From Herpetosiphon sp042688385 (lineage in GTDB: Bacteria; Chloroflexota; Chloroflexia; Chloroflexales; Herpetosiphonaceae), in contig NZ_JBHUPY010000001.1 of the NCBI RefSeq assembly GCF_042688385.1, positions 682,001 to 746,000 on the forward strand: DNA of 64,000 bases, given 5' to 3'. Below, one piece after another: positions 24,968-34,265 of this stretch. A program made the position numbers and the translations under genes. Each line of letters starts with the position of its first letter. The first letter of the stretch is position 1. The notes below the pieces were generated by a model, which did not search any database, was not told the origin of the DNA, and was given only the letters and a program-made list of their open reading frames with translations.

Positions 24968-25678
24968 ATGTCCACAATATTGCTGGTAGAAGATGAAGCC
25001 CTGCTCGCCGATACGCTGCGTTACAACCTCGAACGCGAAGGCTATACCGTGCTTTCTGCTTCCGATGGAGTTACTGGGCTTGATTTGGCTCGCGCTGAAC
25101 AGCCCGATTTGTTGATTTTAGATGTGATGCTACCTAAGCTCGATGGCTTTTCTGTCTGTCGAATTTTGCGCCGCGAAACCAATATTCCAATTATGATGCT
25201 CACCGCGCGCCAAGATGAGGTCGATCGGATTGCTGGCTTGGAATTGGGCGCTGATGATTATGTGATTAAGCCATTTAGCCTTGGCGAATTGCTGGCTCGT
25301 GTGCGCGCAATCTTGCGCCGAACCGATCGCCAACCAACCGGCGTTGAACGCGAATTGCTGACCGCTGCCAATCTCAAAGTTGATACTGGCAGCCGCCGTG
25401 TGTTTCGCGATACCAACGAAATTACCCTCGCCCAAAAGGAATTTGATTTGCTGGTCTGTTTGATGCGCAACCGTGGCATGGCGCTCTCGCGCGATTTGCT
25501 GCTCGAACGGGTTTGGGGCTACGATTTCCCAGGCGATTCGCGCACGGTCGATGTGCATGTGCGTTGGTTACGCGAAAAAGTCGAGCTTGACCCAAGCAAC
25601 CCAATTTATATCCAAACAGTGCGTGGCATTGGCTATCGCTTCAATGATCAACTCAGTCGTAGCGAGCGCAAAAACTAA
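24968..25678 (+). CDS. OmpR/PhoB-family response regulator
   Basis: A 236-residue two-domain regulator. The receiver (1-120) has VEDEALLADTL, phosphoacceptor Asp in LLILDVMLPKLDG, LTARQ and the Lys of VIKPF. The winged-helix DNA-binding domain (about 130-230) has TLAQKEFDLLVCLMRN, RTVDVHVRWLREKVE and TVRGIGYRF. The sequence is close to the PhoB/PhoP type, but the signal (phosphate or envelope) cannot be told. The stop TAA and the kinase ATG share a base (TAATG), so kinase and regulator are translated together. A TACAAT -10-like element lies at about 24911. Confidence 0.95.
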   Translation: MSTILLVEDEALLADTLRYNLEREGYTVLSASDGVTGLDLARAEQPDLLILDVMLPKLDGFSVCRILRRETNIPIMMLTARQDEVDRIAGLELGADDYVIKPFSLGELLARVRAILRRTDRQPTGVERELLTAANLKVDTGSRRVFRDTNEITLAQKEFDLLVCLMRNRGMALSRDLLLERVWGYDFPGDSRTVDVHVRWLREKVELDPSNPIYIQTVRGIGYRFNDQLSRSERKN

Positions 25679-26877
25679 TGATCTGGATTGTGTTGTTGGC
25701 GGTGACGACGATCATCGCGCTGATTTGGGGCTGGCGTGGGCAACGTAATTTGCGCCGCGAGCTGGCCTATTTACGCAATCGGCCTGTGGTTGCGCCGCCG
25801 CCACCAGCCGATCCATTTAACCAGTTGTTTCGCACGCTCAGCGCCGCGCTTGATGCAGGCGTGATTGTTGTCAATGATGGCCGTACCATTCGTTATTGTA
25901 ACGATGTTGCGGCCAAATTATTTGGGGTCAGTGCCAGCGCCGTGCTCAACCATAGCGTTATCACCTTGGTGCGCGATTATCAGGCCGATACGATGATAGA
26001 GCAATCGATTCGCCGCCGCGACCCACAACAAGTTACCTTGCAACCAGTGCTTTCCAATCGCACAATTCGGATTTGGTGTGAGCCAATGCCCGAAAGCGGT
26101 GCGTTAATTCTGGCCCGCGATTTGACCCAACTGAGTTTGTTGGAACGCGCACGCCGTGATTTGGTGGCGAATGTATCGCACGAATTGCGCACACCACTAG
26201 CTTCAATTAAGCTTTTGGTCGAAACCTTGGCAACCCAGCCGCCGCCAGAGTTGGCCCAACGTATGCTTGGTCAAGTCGATACCGAGCTTGATGCGGTGAT
26301 GCAGCTGGTCGATGAATTGCACGAACTTTCGCAAATTGAGTCTGGGCGCACGGCCTTGCAATTGCAGCCAACCGCAGTCAGCACGATTGTTGAACGCGCA
26401 CATGATCGAATTCAGCCCCAAGCCAAGCGCAAAGATCTGCGGGTTGTGGTAACGATTGCCCCAGATTTGCCCGAAGTCTATGTTGATCGCGATCGAATTA
26501 GCCAAGTGTTGCTCAATTTGTTGCATAATGCGGTCAAATGGACTGATGCTGGCGGCACGATCACGATTGAGGCAGGCTTGCGTTCGCGGGCTGAGCTTGG
26601 CCATCATCTCAGCCGCATGTTGGAGCCAAGCAATCGCTGGGTGACTATGGCGATTCACGATACTGGCGCGGGAATTCCAGCAGAGGCGATTCCACGGATT
26701 TTCGAGCGTTTCTACAAAGTTGATCGGGCACGAACTCGTGGGGTTGGTGGCACGGGCTTGGGCTTGGCCATCGTCAAACACTTGGTCGAAGGCCATGGTG
26801 GCGTGGTTTGGGTTGCCAGCAGCGAAGGCCGTGGCAGCAACTTTACGGTGGCGCTGCCCGTCGTTGAAGATGAATAA
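25678..26877 (+). CDS. PhoR-like sensor histidine kinase
   Basis: A 399-residue kinase with one N-terminal membrane segment (IVLLAVTTIIALIWGW), a PAS domain (about 50-145), a HisKA helix with the phosphorylated His in VSHELRTPLAS, and HATPase motifs LLHNAVKW (N box), DTGAGIP (G1), RIFERFYKVD (F box) and GTGLGLAIVKH (G2). It has no large periplasmic loop, so it probably senses through PAS or a membrane partner. It forms a one-base overlap with the upstream regulator. MoxR follows 21 bases after the stop. Confidence 0.95.
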   Translation: MIWIVLLAVTTIIALIWGWRGQRNLRRELAYLRNRPVVAPPPPADPFNQLFRTLSAALDAGVIVVNDGRTIRYCNDVAAKLFGVSASAVLNHSVITLVRDYQADTMIEQSIRRRDPQQVTLQPVLSNRTIRIWCEPMPESGALILARDLTQLSLLERARRDLVANVSHELRTPLASIKLLVETLATQPPPELAQRMLGQVDTELDAVMQLVDELHELSQIESGRTALQLQPTAVSTIVERAHDRIQPQAKRKDLRVVVTIAPDLPEVYVDRDRISQVLLNLLHNAVKWTDAGGTITIEAGLRSRAELGHHLSRMLEPSNRWVTMAIHDTGAGIPAEAIPRIFERFYKVDRARTRGVGGTGLGLAIVKHLVEGHGGVVWVASSEGRGSNFTVALPVVEDE

Positions 26878-26898
26878 TTGTGTGATTTGAGGGAAATC

Positions 26899-27852
26899 AT
26901 GACCGCGTTGAATGTGCAAACATGGGCCGAACAGTTACGCAACCAAGTTGGCCAAGTGGTGGTGGGCAAGCAAAATAGCGTCGATTTATTGCTGACAGCC
27001 TTATTGTGCGAAGGCCATGTGCTGCTGGAAGATGTGCCAGGCGTTGGTAAAACGACCCTGATTCGAGCACTTGCCCAGAGTCTCGATTGCCAATTTCGGC
27101 GGGTGCAATTTACTCCTGACCTCTTGCCAAGCGATGTAACGGGCCTGAATTTCTACAATCAAAAACTGAGCGAATTTCAGTTTCGGGCTGGGCCGCTATT
27201 TGCCAATATTGTGCTGGCCGATGAAATTAATCGCGCTACGCCACGCACCCAATCGGCGTTGCTCGAAGCCATGGCCGAAGCCACGATCACGATCGATGGC
27301 GAAACGCATCAATTAACGCGGCCATTTTTGGTGTTGGCAACCCAAAATCCAATTGAGCTTGAAGGGACGTTTCCCTTGCCCGAAGCGCAACTCGACCGCT
27401 TTTTGCTGCGGGTCAATTTGGGCTATCCCAGCGAAGCCGAAGAACATGCAATTATCCAACGTTTTAATCAGGGCGATCCATGGGTTGCCATGCAAGCGGT
27501 GAGCAATCAGGCGCAGCTGTTAGATGCAATTCAGGCAGTGCGCAGCGTGCATCTGAGCGACGCAGTGCGGCAGTATGCAATTGCAATTGTGCGTGCAACC
27601 CGCGAGCATTCAGAGATTGAGCTAGGAGCTAGCCCGCGTGGCTCGTTGGCATTGACCCGCGCTGCGCAGGCTTGGGCATTAATTCATGGCCGCGATTTCG
27701 TGCTGCCTGATGATGTTAAACAATTGGTGCCAAGTGTTTTGGCCCATCGCCTCATTTTAGGCGCTGAGGCTCGTTTGGCGCAACGCAGCCCAGAGAAAAT
27801 TTTGGCCGATATTGTCAAAAGCATTGCCACGCCAGTTGAGGAACGCGCATGA
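26899..27852 (+). CDS. MoxR family AAA+ ATPase
   Basis: A 317-residue AAA+ chaperone-like ATPase. Walker A is EDVPGVGKTT, Walker B IVLADEINRA, sensor 1 LATQNP, and the arginine-finger segment is EAQLDRF. MoxR proteins work with DUF58 (often VWA-related) proteins to mature or regulate envelope enzymes. The ATG at 26899 follows GAGG; an upstream TTG frame start at 26878 overlaps the kinase end. The stop overlaps the DUF58 start as ATGA. It is probably on the same transcript as the two-component pair upstream. Confidence 0.95.
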   Translation: MTALNVQTWAEQLRNQVGQVVVGKQNSVDLLLTALLCEGHVLLEDVPGVGKTTLIRALAQSLDCQFRRVQFTPDLLPSDVTGLNFYNQKLSEFQFRAGPLFANIVLADEINRATPRTQSALLEAMAEATITIDGETHQLTRPFLVLATQNPIELEGTFPLPEAQLDRFLLRVNLGYPSEAEEHAIIQRFNQGDPWVAMQAVSNQAQLLDAIQAVRSVHLSDAVRQYAIAIVRATREHSEIELGASPRGSLALTRAAQAWALIHGRDFVLPDDVKQLVPSVLAHRLILGAEARLAQRSPEKILADIVKSIATPVEERA

Positions 27853-29036
27853 AAGGGCGGCGAGCAGGCTTATTTAGCTTGGTTGTGCTCTTGATTATTG
27901 GCTTGCTGACCGATGTAATTCTGCTGCCATTGGTTTGTATGCTGGGCATTATGGCGCTCGCAGCGGTAGAATTATGGGAATGGCGCATGTTTGCCCATGT
28001 TGAATATCAGCGTGAGCTTGGCCATACCCATCTTTTCCCCGATACCACGACTAGCCTAAGCCTGACCCTGAGCAACCGTAAATTTTTGCCCTTGCCATTC
28101 GTCAATTTGCACGATTTAGTGCCTGTTGGGATTCAGATTGAGCAGATCGAAACCCAACCTGCTGCTAGCCCCAATTATCGCATTTTAGCCCGCGCGTTTG
28201 GCTTGAGCAGCTATCAACAAGTGACCCGCCAATATACAATTCGCTGCCCACAGCGTGGCTTGCATCGTTTTGGCCCTGCCAATCTGAGCGCCAGCGATCC
28301 GCTTGGCTTGAGCATGAGCCGCGCCACAATTAACGATATTGATCGTTTGATCGTCTATCCGCGCTTGTTGAAAGACCCTGAATTGGGCATGTCCTTGCGT
28401 GAGTTGTTGGGCACAATTCGCGCCTCGCAACGCTTATTGACCGATCCAGTTGTGCCGATTGGCATCCGCGATTATACCCAAAGCGACCCGCTGAAAAGCA
28501 TTCACTGGACAGCAACTGCGCGGCGTGGCCAATTACAAACCAGAATTTACGAGCCAGTAACTGCATTAACTGTGATGTGCATTGTCGATATTGAAACGAT
28601 TGTGCCTGCCTATCTTGGGGTCAATAAATTCCAAGGCGAACGCTTAATTAGTATGGCGGCGACGGTTTGTAGTGCGTTGCATAAAGCTGGGCATGCGGTT
28701 GGCTTATGGTCGAATGCAGCCTTGGTCGAAGGCAATACAGCGGTGCATTTACCGCCCAGCCGCAGCCTCAAACAGGCCAGTGCAATTCTCGAAGTGTTGG
28801 CGCAAATGTCGCTCTATTCGCGGATTGAAATTGCTAAATTTATTGGGCGTGAGCAATCGCGCTTGCCTTTAGGTGCAACGGTGTTGCTGATTAGCGTTGT
28901 TGATACGCCTGCTCATCGCAGCGCATTGACCCATTTGCGCGAATATGGCTATGCGCCGGTGTGGCTGTATTTGGGCGAACATGCACCCAAAGTCGGCGGC
29001 ATAAAGCTGATTCATAGCTATCAGAGGGAGCCATGA
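27849..29036 (+). CDS. DUF58 family membrane-anchored protein
   Basis: A 395-residue protein with two N-terminal hydrophobic segments (about 8-50), a beta-rich extracytoplasmic-like middle, and the DUF58 hallmark IGIRDYTQSDPLKSIHWTATAR, here given as IRDYTQSDPLKSIHW at about residues 205-220. The C-terminal part has a degenerate VWA-like fold (MCIVDIE). It is translationally coupled to MoxR and to the next gene (both ATGA overlaps). The family role is poorly known; such genes accompany transglutaminase-like and peptidoglycan-related functions. Confidence 0.93.
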   Translation: MKGRRAGLFSLVVLLIIGLLTDVILLPLVCMLGIMALAAVELWEWRMFAHVEYQRELGHTHLFPDTTTSLSLTLSNRKFLPLPFVNLHDLVPVGIQIEQIETQPAASPNYRILARAFGLSSYQQVTRQYTIRCPQRGLHRFGPANLSASDPLGLSMSRATINDIDRLIVYPRLLKDPELGMSLRELLGTIRASQRLLTDPVVPIGIRDYTQSDPLKSIHWTATARRGQLQTRIYEPVTALTVMCIVDIETIVPAYLGVNKFQGERLISMAATVCSALHKAGHAVGLWSNAALVEGNTAVHLPPSRSLKQASAILEVLAQMSLYSRIEIAKFIGREQSRLPLGATVLLISVVDTPAHRSALTHLREYGYAPVWLYLGEHAPKVGGIKLIHSYQREP

Positions 29037-30334
29037 TCAATCGTCAACGCGCTAAATTATTAATTTTGCTCAGTGCCTGCATTGCCTATAGCAGCCTAAT
29101 GAGCCTTGTGCTCAACAGCTTTGATATTGTTGGCGACAACGCGAGCGCTGTGTGGCGGTGGCCAGTTTTTTGTTTTGGCTTGATCGTCATGGTGAGTGTG
29201 CGTATGCGGTTACGCCAACGGGGCGCGATTATTGCCGCTGCTGGGGTGATTGGGCTGAGCATGCTTGGCTGGCTTTGGTCGCGCACTGAATTCAGTGGCC
29301 AAGAATTGGTTTTGAGCGGCTTTGGGGTGAGCTTTTTGATGTCGCGGGCAATCAACGCCGATCAATGGAATCACGATTGGTTGCAACAGCTGTTTTGGCG
29401 TGGGCTTGGCTTGTTGGTGGCATTTGTGGCCTTGGGGCCAGTCATGACCCGTGGCGCACTTGAAGAAGCTAGCATCATCCAGCTGTTTGTTGCTCAAGCC
29501 TTGGGCTTTGTCGCGGCCTGTTTATTTGCGATGATGCTTGATCAAAGCAACCAAGCAGAGTTGCAAACTCCGCCAATGCTTGGCTGGAGCAGCTTGTTTA
29601 CCGTGTTAATTATTGGTATTCCGCTGCTGCTTTTTGGGCTTGTCGATGGCCAACGCAGCCTTGTTGGGCTGATTTTTAGCACGTTTATTGATGGATTGGT
29701 GCTGATTGTTGGTGGTATTGGGATTGGCTTGTCGTGGCTGGTTGGCTTGCTGATTCCTTCATTCAAGCCCAATCAACGCCCGCCGGAACAATTCGCTATG
29801 CCCGAAGCTGTCGATCCTTCAACGCTTAAACCAGAGGAAACCAGCAAAATAAGCTCGTTGCTTGGCGATATGCTGACGATCAGCGTGGCCTTGATTGGTG
29901 TGCTGATGATTTGCTGGTTGATCTATCTTGTGCTGCGCTGGCTACGCGAGCTTGAAACCCGAGCAGCTGTGCCAGGCGAGGCTGTGGTCGAGCAATCGAT
30001 TTGGTCGTTTGATAGCTTACGCGAGCAGATTTTAGAGCGTTTTCGGCGCAAAAAACCTTGGAAGTTTGGCGCTGATGATCCACAGCGCCAGAAAGTGCGG
30101 CGGGTGTATACCAAATTTTTGGAGTTTGGCGAAGATCATGGCCAGCCACGAGGCAAGCATCAAACAGCCCACGAATATGGACGTGGTTATGCTCAACGCC
30201 AGCCCAATAGCGAGCCAGCAATCGATGAATTAACAGCTATCTATACCCAAGCCCGCTATGCAACCGAGCTTGATCCAGCGGCCTTAGAACGCGCCGAACA
30301 AGCATTAAAAAACATTCAAAAAAACCAGCCTTAG
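29033..30334 (+). CDS. DUF4129 domain membrane protein
   Basis: A 433-residue protein with about seven to eight membrane segments between residues 8 and 245, a further one near 290-310 (SVALIGVLMICWLIYLVLRW), and a C-terminal cytoplasmic DUF4129 domain (VYTKFLEFGEDHGQPRGKHQ, TAHEYG, then AIDELTAIYTQARYA). In related loci this domain is fused to or follows a transglutaminase-like enzyme; that enzyme is absent here. It is coupled to DUF58 by ATGA. It ends the five-gene run, and its stop overlaps the convergent neighbour by four bases. Confidence 0.88.
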   Translation: MINRQRAKLLILLSACIAYSSLMSLVLNSFDIVGDNASAVWRWPVFCFGLIVMVSVRMRLRQRGAIIAAAGVIGLSMLGWLWSRTEFSGQELVLSGFGVSFLMSRAINADQWNHDWLQQLFWRGLGLLVAFVALGPVMTRGALEEASIIQLFVAQALGFVAACLFAMMLDQSNQAELQTPPMLGWSSLFTVLIIGIPLLLFGLVDGQRSLVGLIFSTFIDGLVLIVGGIGIGLSWLVGLLIPSFKPNQRPPEQFAMPEAVDPSTLKPEETSKISSLLGDMLTISVALIGVLMICWLIYLVLRWLRELETRAAVPGEAVVEQSIWSFDSLREQILERFRRKKPWKFGADDPQRQKVRRVYTKFLEFGEDHGQPRGKHQTAHEYGRGYAQRQPNSEPAIDELTAIYTQARYATELDPAALERAEQALKNIQKNQP

Positions 30335-30945
30335 CCCCGCCATTGCACGCTATGCCATAAGGCAAATTGGTTGGGAATCGTTTGTGGTTTGCTGGTCGCC
30401 AACATCATCGACAAGGCGGGATAGCGTTCGAGCCATGCGCTAATCCACGTTGACCAACGCTGTTGCTCGTTGGGCTTGAGTTGGTCCCAACCTTCGATTA
30501 ATAACAGCCATACGCCAGCGGCCAAACCACGTTTAACCACCAATTCGTTGATTGCAAAGCCAAGCTGTTCCATCTGTTGATGCAGCAATTGCAAGGGTTG
30601 GATTGAGTGGTTTGCTGCTTGCTGAACGCGGTAGAGTAAGGGAACATAGGCGGTTGGCAGTTGTGCGCCGCGTGCCCATTGTAAGCAGAGTTGGCGCATA
30701 GCGAGCGAGCGTGAACCTGGCTCGATCAAGGCTAAACGGGGTGTTTCACGCAATGCATCGCGCAAGGTCATCGAAGGGCCGCCTTCGACCTGCTGAAATT
30801 GCAGCGGCAAGCGTTGCAGATGTGGCAACAACGGTTGCGAACCAACCAAGGCCTCGCCTTCGAGCAAGTGATGGCGATAGCGCCGAATCTGCCGCCCATC
30901 ACGCAGGCGAGGCAGGAAGTTAAGGCGAAATGTTGCAAGGGCCAT
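30331..30945 (-). CDS. degenerate NACHT-like NTPase remnant, hypothetical
   Basis: A 204-residue soluble protein. Residues 71-91 (LALIEPGSRSLAMRQLCLQWA) align in pattern with a NACHT P-loop strand and helix, but the GK[ST] core is replaced by GSRSL. Residues 146-155 (WLLLIEGWDQ) look like a Walker B strand with EGWDQ in place of DGLDE. YPALSMMLATSKP (175-187) resembles the sensor strand ending TSRP. All expected NACHT steps are in order and spacing but the catalytic residues are lost, so it should not hydrolyse ATP. No effector or repeat domain remains. The function is unknown; this assignment is inference. Confidence 0.6.
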   Translation of the reverse strand: MALATFRLNFLPRLRDGRQIRRYRHHLLEGEALVGSQPLLPHLQRLPLQFQQVEGGPSMTLRDALRETPRLALIEPGSRSLAMRQLCLQWARGAQLPTAYVPLLYRVQQAANHSIQPLQLLHQQMEQLGFAINELVVKRGLAAGVWLLLIEGWDQLKPNEQQRWSTWISAWLERYPALSMMLATSKPQTIPNQFALWHSVQWRG

Positions 30946-31019
30946 GGCCGTGCCTCCTAAAACGATAGCTGTGCGGTTTAGCCTACGCTTTGGCTAGCAC
31001 GCATTCAAGCAGTTAAGGT

Positions 31020-31580
31020 TACAATGCGATGACGGGACGAAAGGATGAAGGATGAGGGATGAAAGCGAGAGCATAAAACAGAGAGCATAGAACATAGAAC
31101 ATAGAACATAGCGATCAGGATTCAAGGGCTAGGGGCCAGAGCGTATTGTAAGGATGAAAGCGAGAGCATAGAACAGAGAGCATAGAACAGAGGGGGCAGG
31201 ATTCAGGGGCTAGGGGCCAGAATATGAAGGATGAAGGATGAAGGGCGAGGGGGCAGGCTATGGGTTATGTGTATTGATTCATTGGATTGGCAACCGTGTT
31301 CCCTCACCCCCCAGCCCCCTCTCCCACTGAACGCGGGCGAGGGGGAGCCGACCATTTTTCGCCAAGCAATTGCGGGAGAACCACGCGTTTAAAGCCCCTC
31401 GCCCGCGCCGTGGGAGAGGGGTTGGGGTGAGGGGATCAGGCAGTGAACCTGATGAACCATTGCAGCTATGGGCTATCCGAAGCATAATCTGTGTCAATCT
31501 GTGGCTAAAAAACGAACCCTTCGCGCTCTTCGCGTTCTTCGTGGTTTCGGTACTTCGTGGATCAACATAACCAATCCCCA
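31020..31580. repeat. intergenic mosaic of short-period repeat words, block F
   Basis: Plus-polarity words: gatgaaggatgaggg, agagcatagaacagagagcat, ggcaggattcaggggctaggggcc (repeated at 31128 and 31195), ttcgcgctcttcgcgttcttcgtgg. A GC-rich palindromic element is nested at 31271-31463. I see no gene in the 657 bases between the NACHT-like gene and glpK. Confidence 0.82.
31271..31463. repeat. GC-rich palindromic (MITE/REP-like) element, copy 1
   Basis: Two long inverted arms, CCCTCACCCC...GCGGGCGAGGGGG (31301-31347) and CCCCTCGCCCGCG...GGGGTGAGGGG (31393-31434), enclose a loop with AATTGCGGGAGAACCACGCG. The outer ends GTATTGATTCATTGG and GATGAACCATTGC are degenerate versions of the terminal repeats seen intact at 38722 and 61397. 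Confidence 0.8.
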
Positions 31581-31602
31581 ATTATTACAATGAGGTAATT
31601 GT

Positions 31603-33093
31603 ATGCAGTATATTGCGGCGCTCGACCAAGGCACAACTAGCACCCGCTGTATGGTGTTCGATCATGATGGCAATGTTGTTGGCGTTGATCAACGCGAACA
31701 TAACCAGATTTTCCCGCGGCCAGGTTGGGTTGAGCATAATCCAGCAGAGATTTGGCAACGTACCCAAGGCGTAATTGCAGGCGCACTGGCTGCCGCCAAC
31801 ATCGAAAAAGCCGATCTTGCGGCACTTGGGATTACCAACCAACGCGAAACGACGGTGATTTGGGATCGCCACACGGGCAAGGCGATTTATAACGCCTTGG
31901 TTTGGCAAGATACCCGCACCGATCAGCTGGTGCGCCAATTTGCTGCTGATGGCGGCCAAGATCGCTTTCGATCCAAAACGGGCTTACCGCTGGCAACCTA
32001 CTTTTCGGCGACCAAAATTCGCTGGCTGCTTGATCAGGTTGAGGGTGCACAGGCGGCGGCTGAAGCTGGCAATTTGCTGTTTGGCACGATCGATTGTTTT
32101 GTGGCTTGGTGGTTAACTGGCGGGCCACATGGCGGCTTGCATATTACTGATACTACTAATGCCTCTCGCACCTTGCTGCTCAACCTCGAAACTGGCGATT
32201 GGGATGCTGAATTATTAGAGATTTTTCGAATTCCGCGCAGCATGTTGCCAAGTGTGCGTTGCTCAAGCGAGGTTTATGGCACATGTCGCGGGCAACTCGA
32301 CGGCGTGCCCTTAGCAGGAATTTTGGGCGATCAACAGGCTGCGACGGTCGGCCAAGTTTGTTTTGAGGTTGGTGAGGCCAAAAATACCTATGGCACTGGC
32401 AACTTTATGCTGCTCAACACTGGCGAACGCTTGGTGCAATCGAGCCATGGGCTGATTACCACGCCAGCCTATCATTTTGGCAAGCAGCCAACTTGGGCCT
32501 TAGAAGGCTCGATTGCGGTAACTGGCTCGTTGGTGCAATGGCTGCGCGATAATTTGGGCATTATTCATCAAGCCTATGAGGTAGAGGGCTTGGCGGCGAG
32601 CGTTGCTGATAATGGCGGCGTGTATTTGGTGCCAGCATTTTCGGGCTTGTTTGCCCCACATTGGCGCTCGGATGCACGTGGGGTCTTGGTTGGCCTGACC
32701 CGTTATGCCAATAAAGCGCATATTGCCCGCGCTGCGCTTGAAGCCACGGCCTACCAAACCCGCGAAGTGGTGAGCGCCATGGCCCAAGATTCAGGAGTTG
32801 AATTAAAAGCGCTCAAAGTTGATGGCGGCATGGTTGCCAATGAATTGTTGATGCAGTTTCAGGCTGATATTTTGGGCGTGCCAGTTGTGCGCCCGAAAGT
32901 TGCCGAAACCACCGCTTTGGGCGCGGCCTATGCCGCTGGCTTGGCCGTTGGTTACTGGGCGAACCCTGCTGAATTGCGTGCCAATTGGAGCGAGGGCAAG
33001 CGTTGGGAACCACAAATGAGCGTCGATCAGCGTGATAGCCTGTATGCGCAATGGGGCAAGGCGGTAGAACGCACGCTGAATTGGCAAGAATAA
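31603..33093 (+). CDS. glpK: glycerol kinase
   Basis: GlpK phosphorylates glycerol to sn-glycerol 3-phosphate with ATP. The 496-residue length is normal. FGGY-family signatures are clear: ALDQGTTSTRCMVFD at the N-terminus, LGITNQRETT, WQDTRT, the GILGDQQAAT active-site strand, NTYGTGNFMLLNTG, and the C-terminal KVDGGMVANELLMQFQAD and ETTALGAAYAAGLAVGYW. An AATGAGGTAATT sequence acts as the ribosome-binding site. No glpF or glpD is adjacent. An AraC-type regulator gene begins six bases after the stop and may control it. Confidence 0.97.
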   Translation: MQYIAALDQGTTSTRCMVFDHDGNVVGVDQREHNQIFPRPGWVEHNPAEIWQRTQGVIAGALAAANIEKADLAALGITNQRETTVIWDRHTGKAIYNALVWQDTRTDQLVRQFAADGGQDRFRSKTGLPLATYFSATKIRWLLDQVEGAQAAAEAGNLLFGTIDCFVAWWLTGGPHGGLHITDTTNASRTLLLNLETGDWDAELLEIFRIPRSMLPSVRCSSEVYGTCRGQLDGVPLAGILGDQQAATVGQVCFEVGEAKNTYGTGNFMLLNTGERLVQSSHGLITTPAYHFGKQPTWALEGSIAVTGSLVQWLRDNLGIIHQAYEVEGLAASVADNGGVYLVPAFSGLFAPHWRSDARGVLVGLTRYANKAHIARAALEATAYQTREVVSAMAQDSGVELKALKVDGGMVANELLMQFQADILGVPVVRPKVAETTALGAAYAAGLAVGYWANPAELRANWSEGKRWEPQMSVDQRDSLYAQWGKAVERTLNWQE

Positions 33094-33099
33094 GCTGCG

Positions 33100-33840
33100 A
33101 TGCAAATCTACTGCTTGTATCAAACCTTGGCGGCTTTTGATAGTGGCTGGAAACAGTTTCCGCATCATTATTTATTGTACGCTGCCCAGGGTGCGTTTCA
33201 GCTGGAGGTGGCAACGATGCGTTGGTTGTTGCCACCACAGCGGGCAGCATGGATTGCAGCCAATGTGCCAATTCGGATTCATTGCCAAAGCGCGGTTGTG
33301 TGTAGCTCGTTGATTCTTCCGCCAAGCAGTTTCGATTTGCCAATCGCTGATTGTCGGGTGTTTAGCGTTTCGGCCATGGCTCAAGCAATGTTGGAACATG
33401 CCAAACGCTGGCCCCAAAATGCTGAGTTTGATCCCAAAGCTGAGCGCTTTTTATTGGCTCTAGCTGATGTTTGTTTGGAGCTAGCGACCCAGCCTGATAG
33501 CTTTTGGCTGCCAGTCGCTCAATCGGCAGATTTGCAACACGCCTTAGATTATAGCTTGGCCCAGCTTGAGCAACCGATTAATTTGGCCATGGCTGCCCAA
33601 GCAGGAGCCATGGCCGAACGAACCTTGGCGCGGCGTTGTGCCAGCGAATTGGGTTTGTCGTGGCGCGCCTATCTGCATCGCGCGCGCATGATTCGGGCAG
33701 CAGAATTATTGCTTGCCAGCGATTTGCCTATTTTAGAAGTTGCGTTGGCGGTTGGTTTTGAAAGCGTAACCAGCTTTAGCAGAGCGTTTCGCCAATTTAG
33801 CGGCCATGCACCGCGCCAATTTCGCCAAGGCTACGCTTAA
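33100..33840 (+). CDS. AraC family transcriptional regulator
   Basis: A 246-residue regulator with an N-terminal cupin-like sensing half (about 1-95) and a C-terminal AraC double helix-turn-helix (about 150-245): SADLQHALDYSLAQLEQ, AQAGAMAERTLARRCASELG, and the signature LPILEVALAVGFESVTSFSRAFRQFSG, given in part as EVALAVGFESVTSFSRAF. The six-base gap to glpK implies cotranscription, so it may respond to glycerol or a related signal; that is inference. The stop overlaps the convergent SnoaL-like gene by four bases. Confidence 0.92.
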   Translation: MQIYCLYQTLAAFDSGWKQFPHHYLLYAAQGAFQLEVATMRWLLPPQRAAWIAANVPIRIHCQSAVVCSSLILPPSSFDLPIADCRVFSVSAMAQAMLEHAKRWPQNAEFDPKAERFLLALADVCLELATQPDSFWLPVAQSADLQHALDYSLAQLEQPINLAMAAQAGAMAERTLARRCASELGLSWRAYLHRARMIRAAELLLASDLPILEVALAVGFESVTSFSRAFRQFSGHAPRQFRQGYA

Positions 33841-34265
33841 CGCTGGCAAGCTTTTTGCCCATCAAGGCTCACCTGCAATTGTTGAAATAAGCCAGCAGTA
33901 TCAAATAAGGCCCAATGCTCGGCAATTTGGCCTTGGGCTAGCCGATACATCCGATAGACTGCAACGTCAACTGTCTGCCCAGTTGGCGCAATGCCCCGAA
34001 ATTCAGCCAAATGAGTTGCCCGAAAACGCAACTGAACCACAACCCGATCAGCTTCGGCTACCGTATGCAGAATCTGCTGCTGATGATCGGGAAAACTGCG
34101 GCCCAATTGTTCGAGGATTGCGAGCAAGCCGACTTGATTCGCTGGCTGATACGCATGGTCGACATAATCAGGGCTGAGTAATTGCTTGATGCTATTCAGG
34201 TTCTTTTGGTTCCAACATTGCTCGATAAACTGGTGAACGATGTGGCGATTGATTTGCTCAGACAT
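33837..34265 (-). CDS. SnoaL-like polyketide-cyclase-family protein
   Basis: A 142-residue protein of the NTF2/SnoaL fold (ester cyclase group). Evident are VHQFIEQCWNQKNLNSIKQLLSPDYVDH, given in part as FIEQCWNQKNL and LLSPDYVDH, the FRGIAPTGQTVDVAVYRMYRL strand region, and GQIAEHWALFDTAGLFQQL. Such proteins range from true polyketide cyclases to small-molecule-binding proteins, and no polyketide genes are near. GGAGC lies about eight bases before the ATG. It is monocistronic, convergent with the AraC gene. Confidence 0.87.
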   Translation of the reverse strand: MSEQINRHIVHQFIEQCWNQKNLNSIKQLLSPDYVDHAYQPANQVGLLAILEQLGRSFPDHQQQILHTVAEADRVVVQLRFRATHLAEFRGIAPTGQTVDVAVYRMYRLAQGQIAEHWALFDTAGLFQQLQVSLDGQKACQR

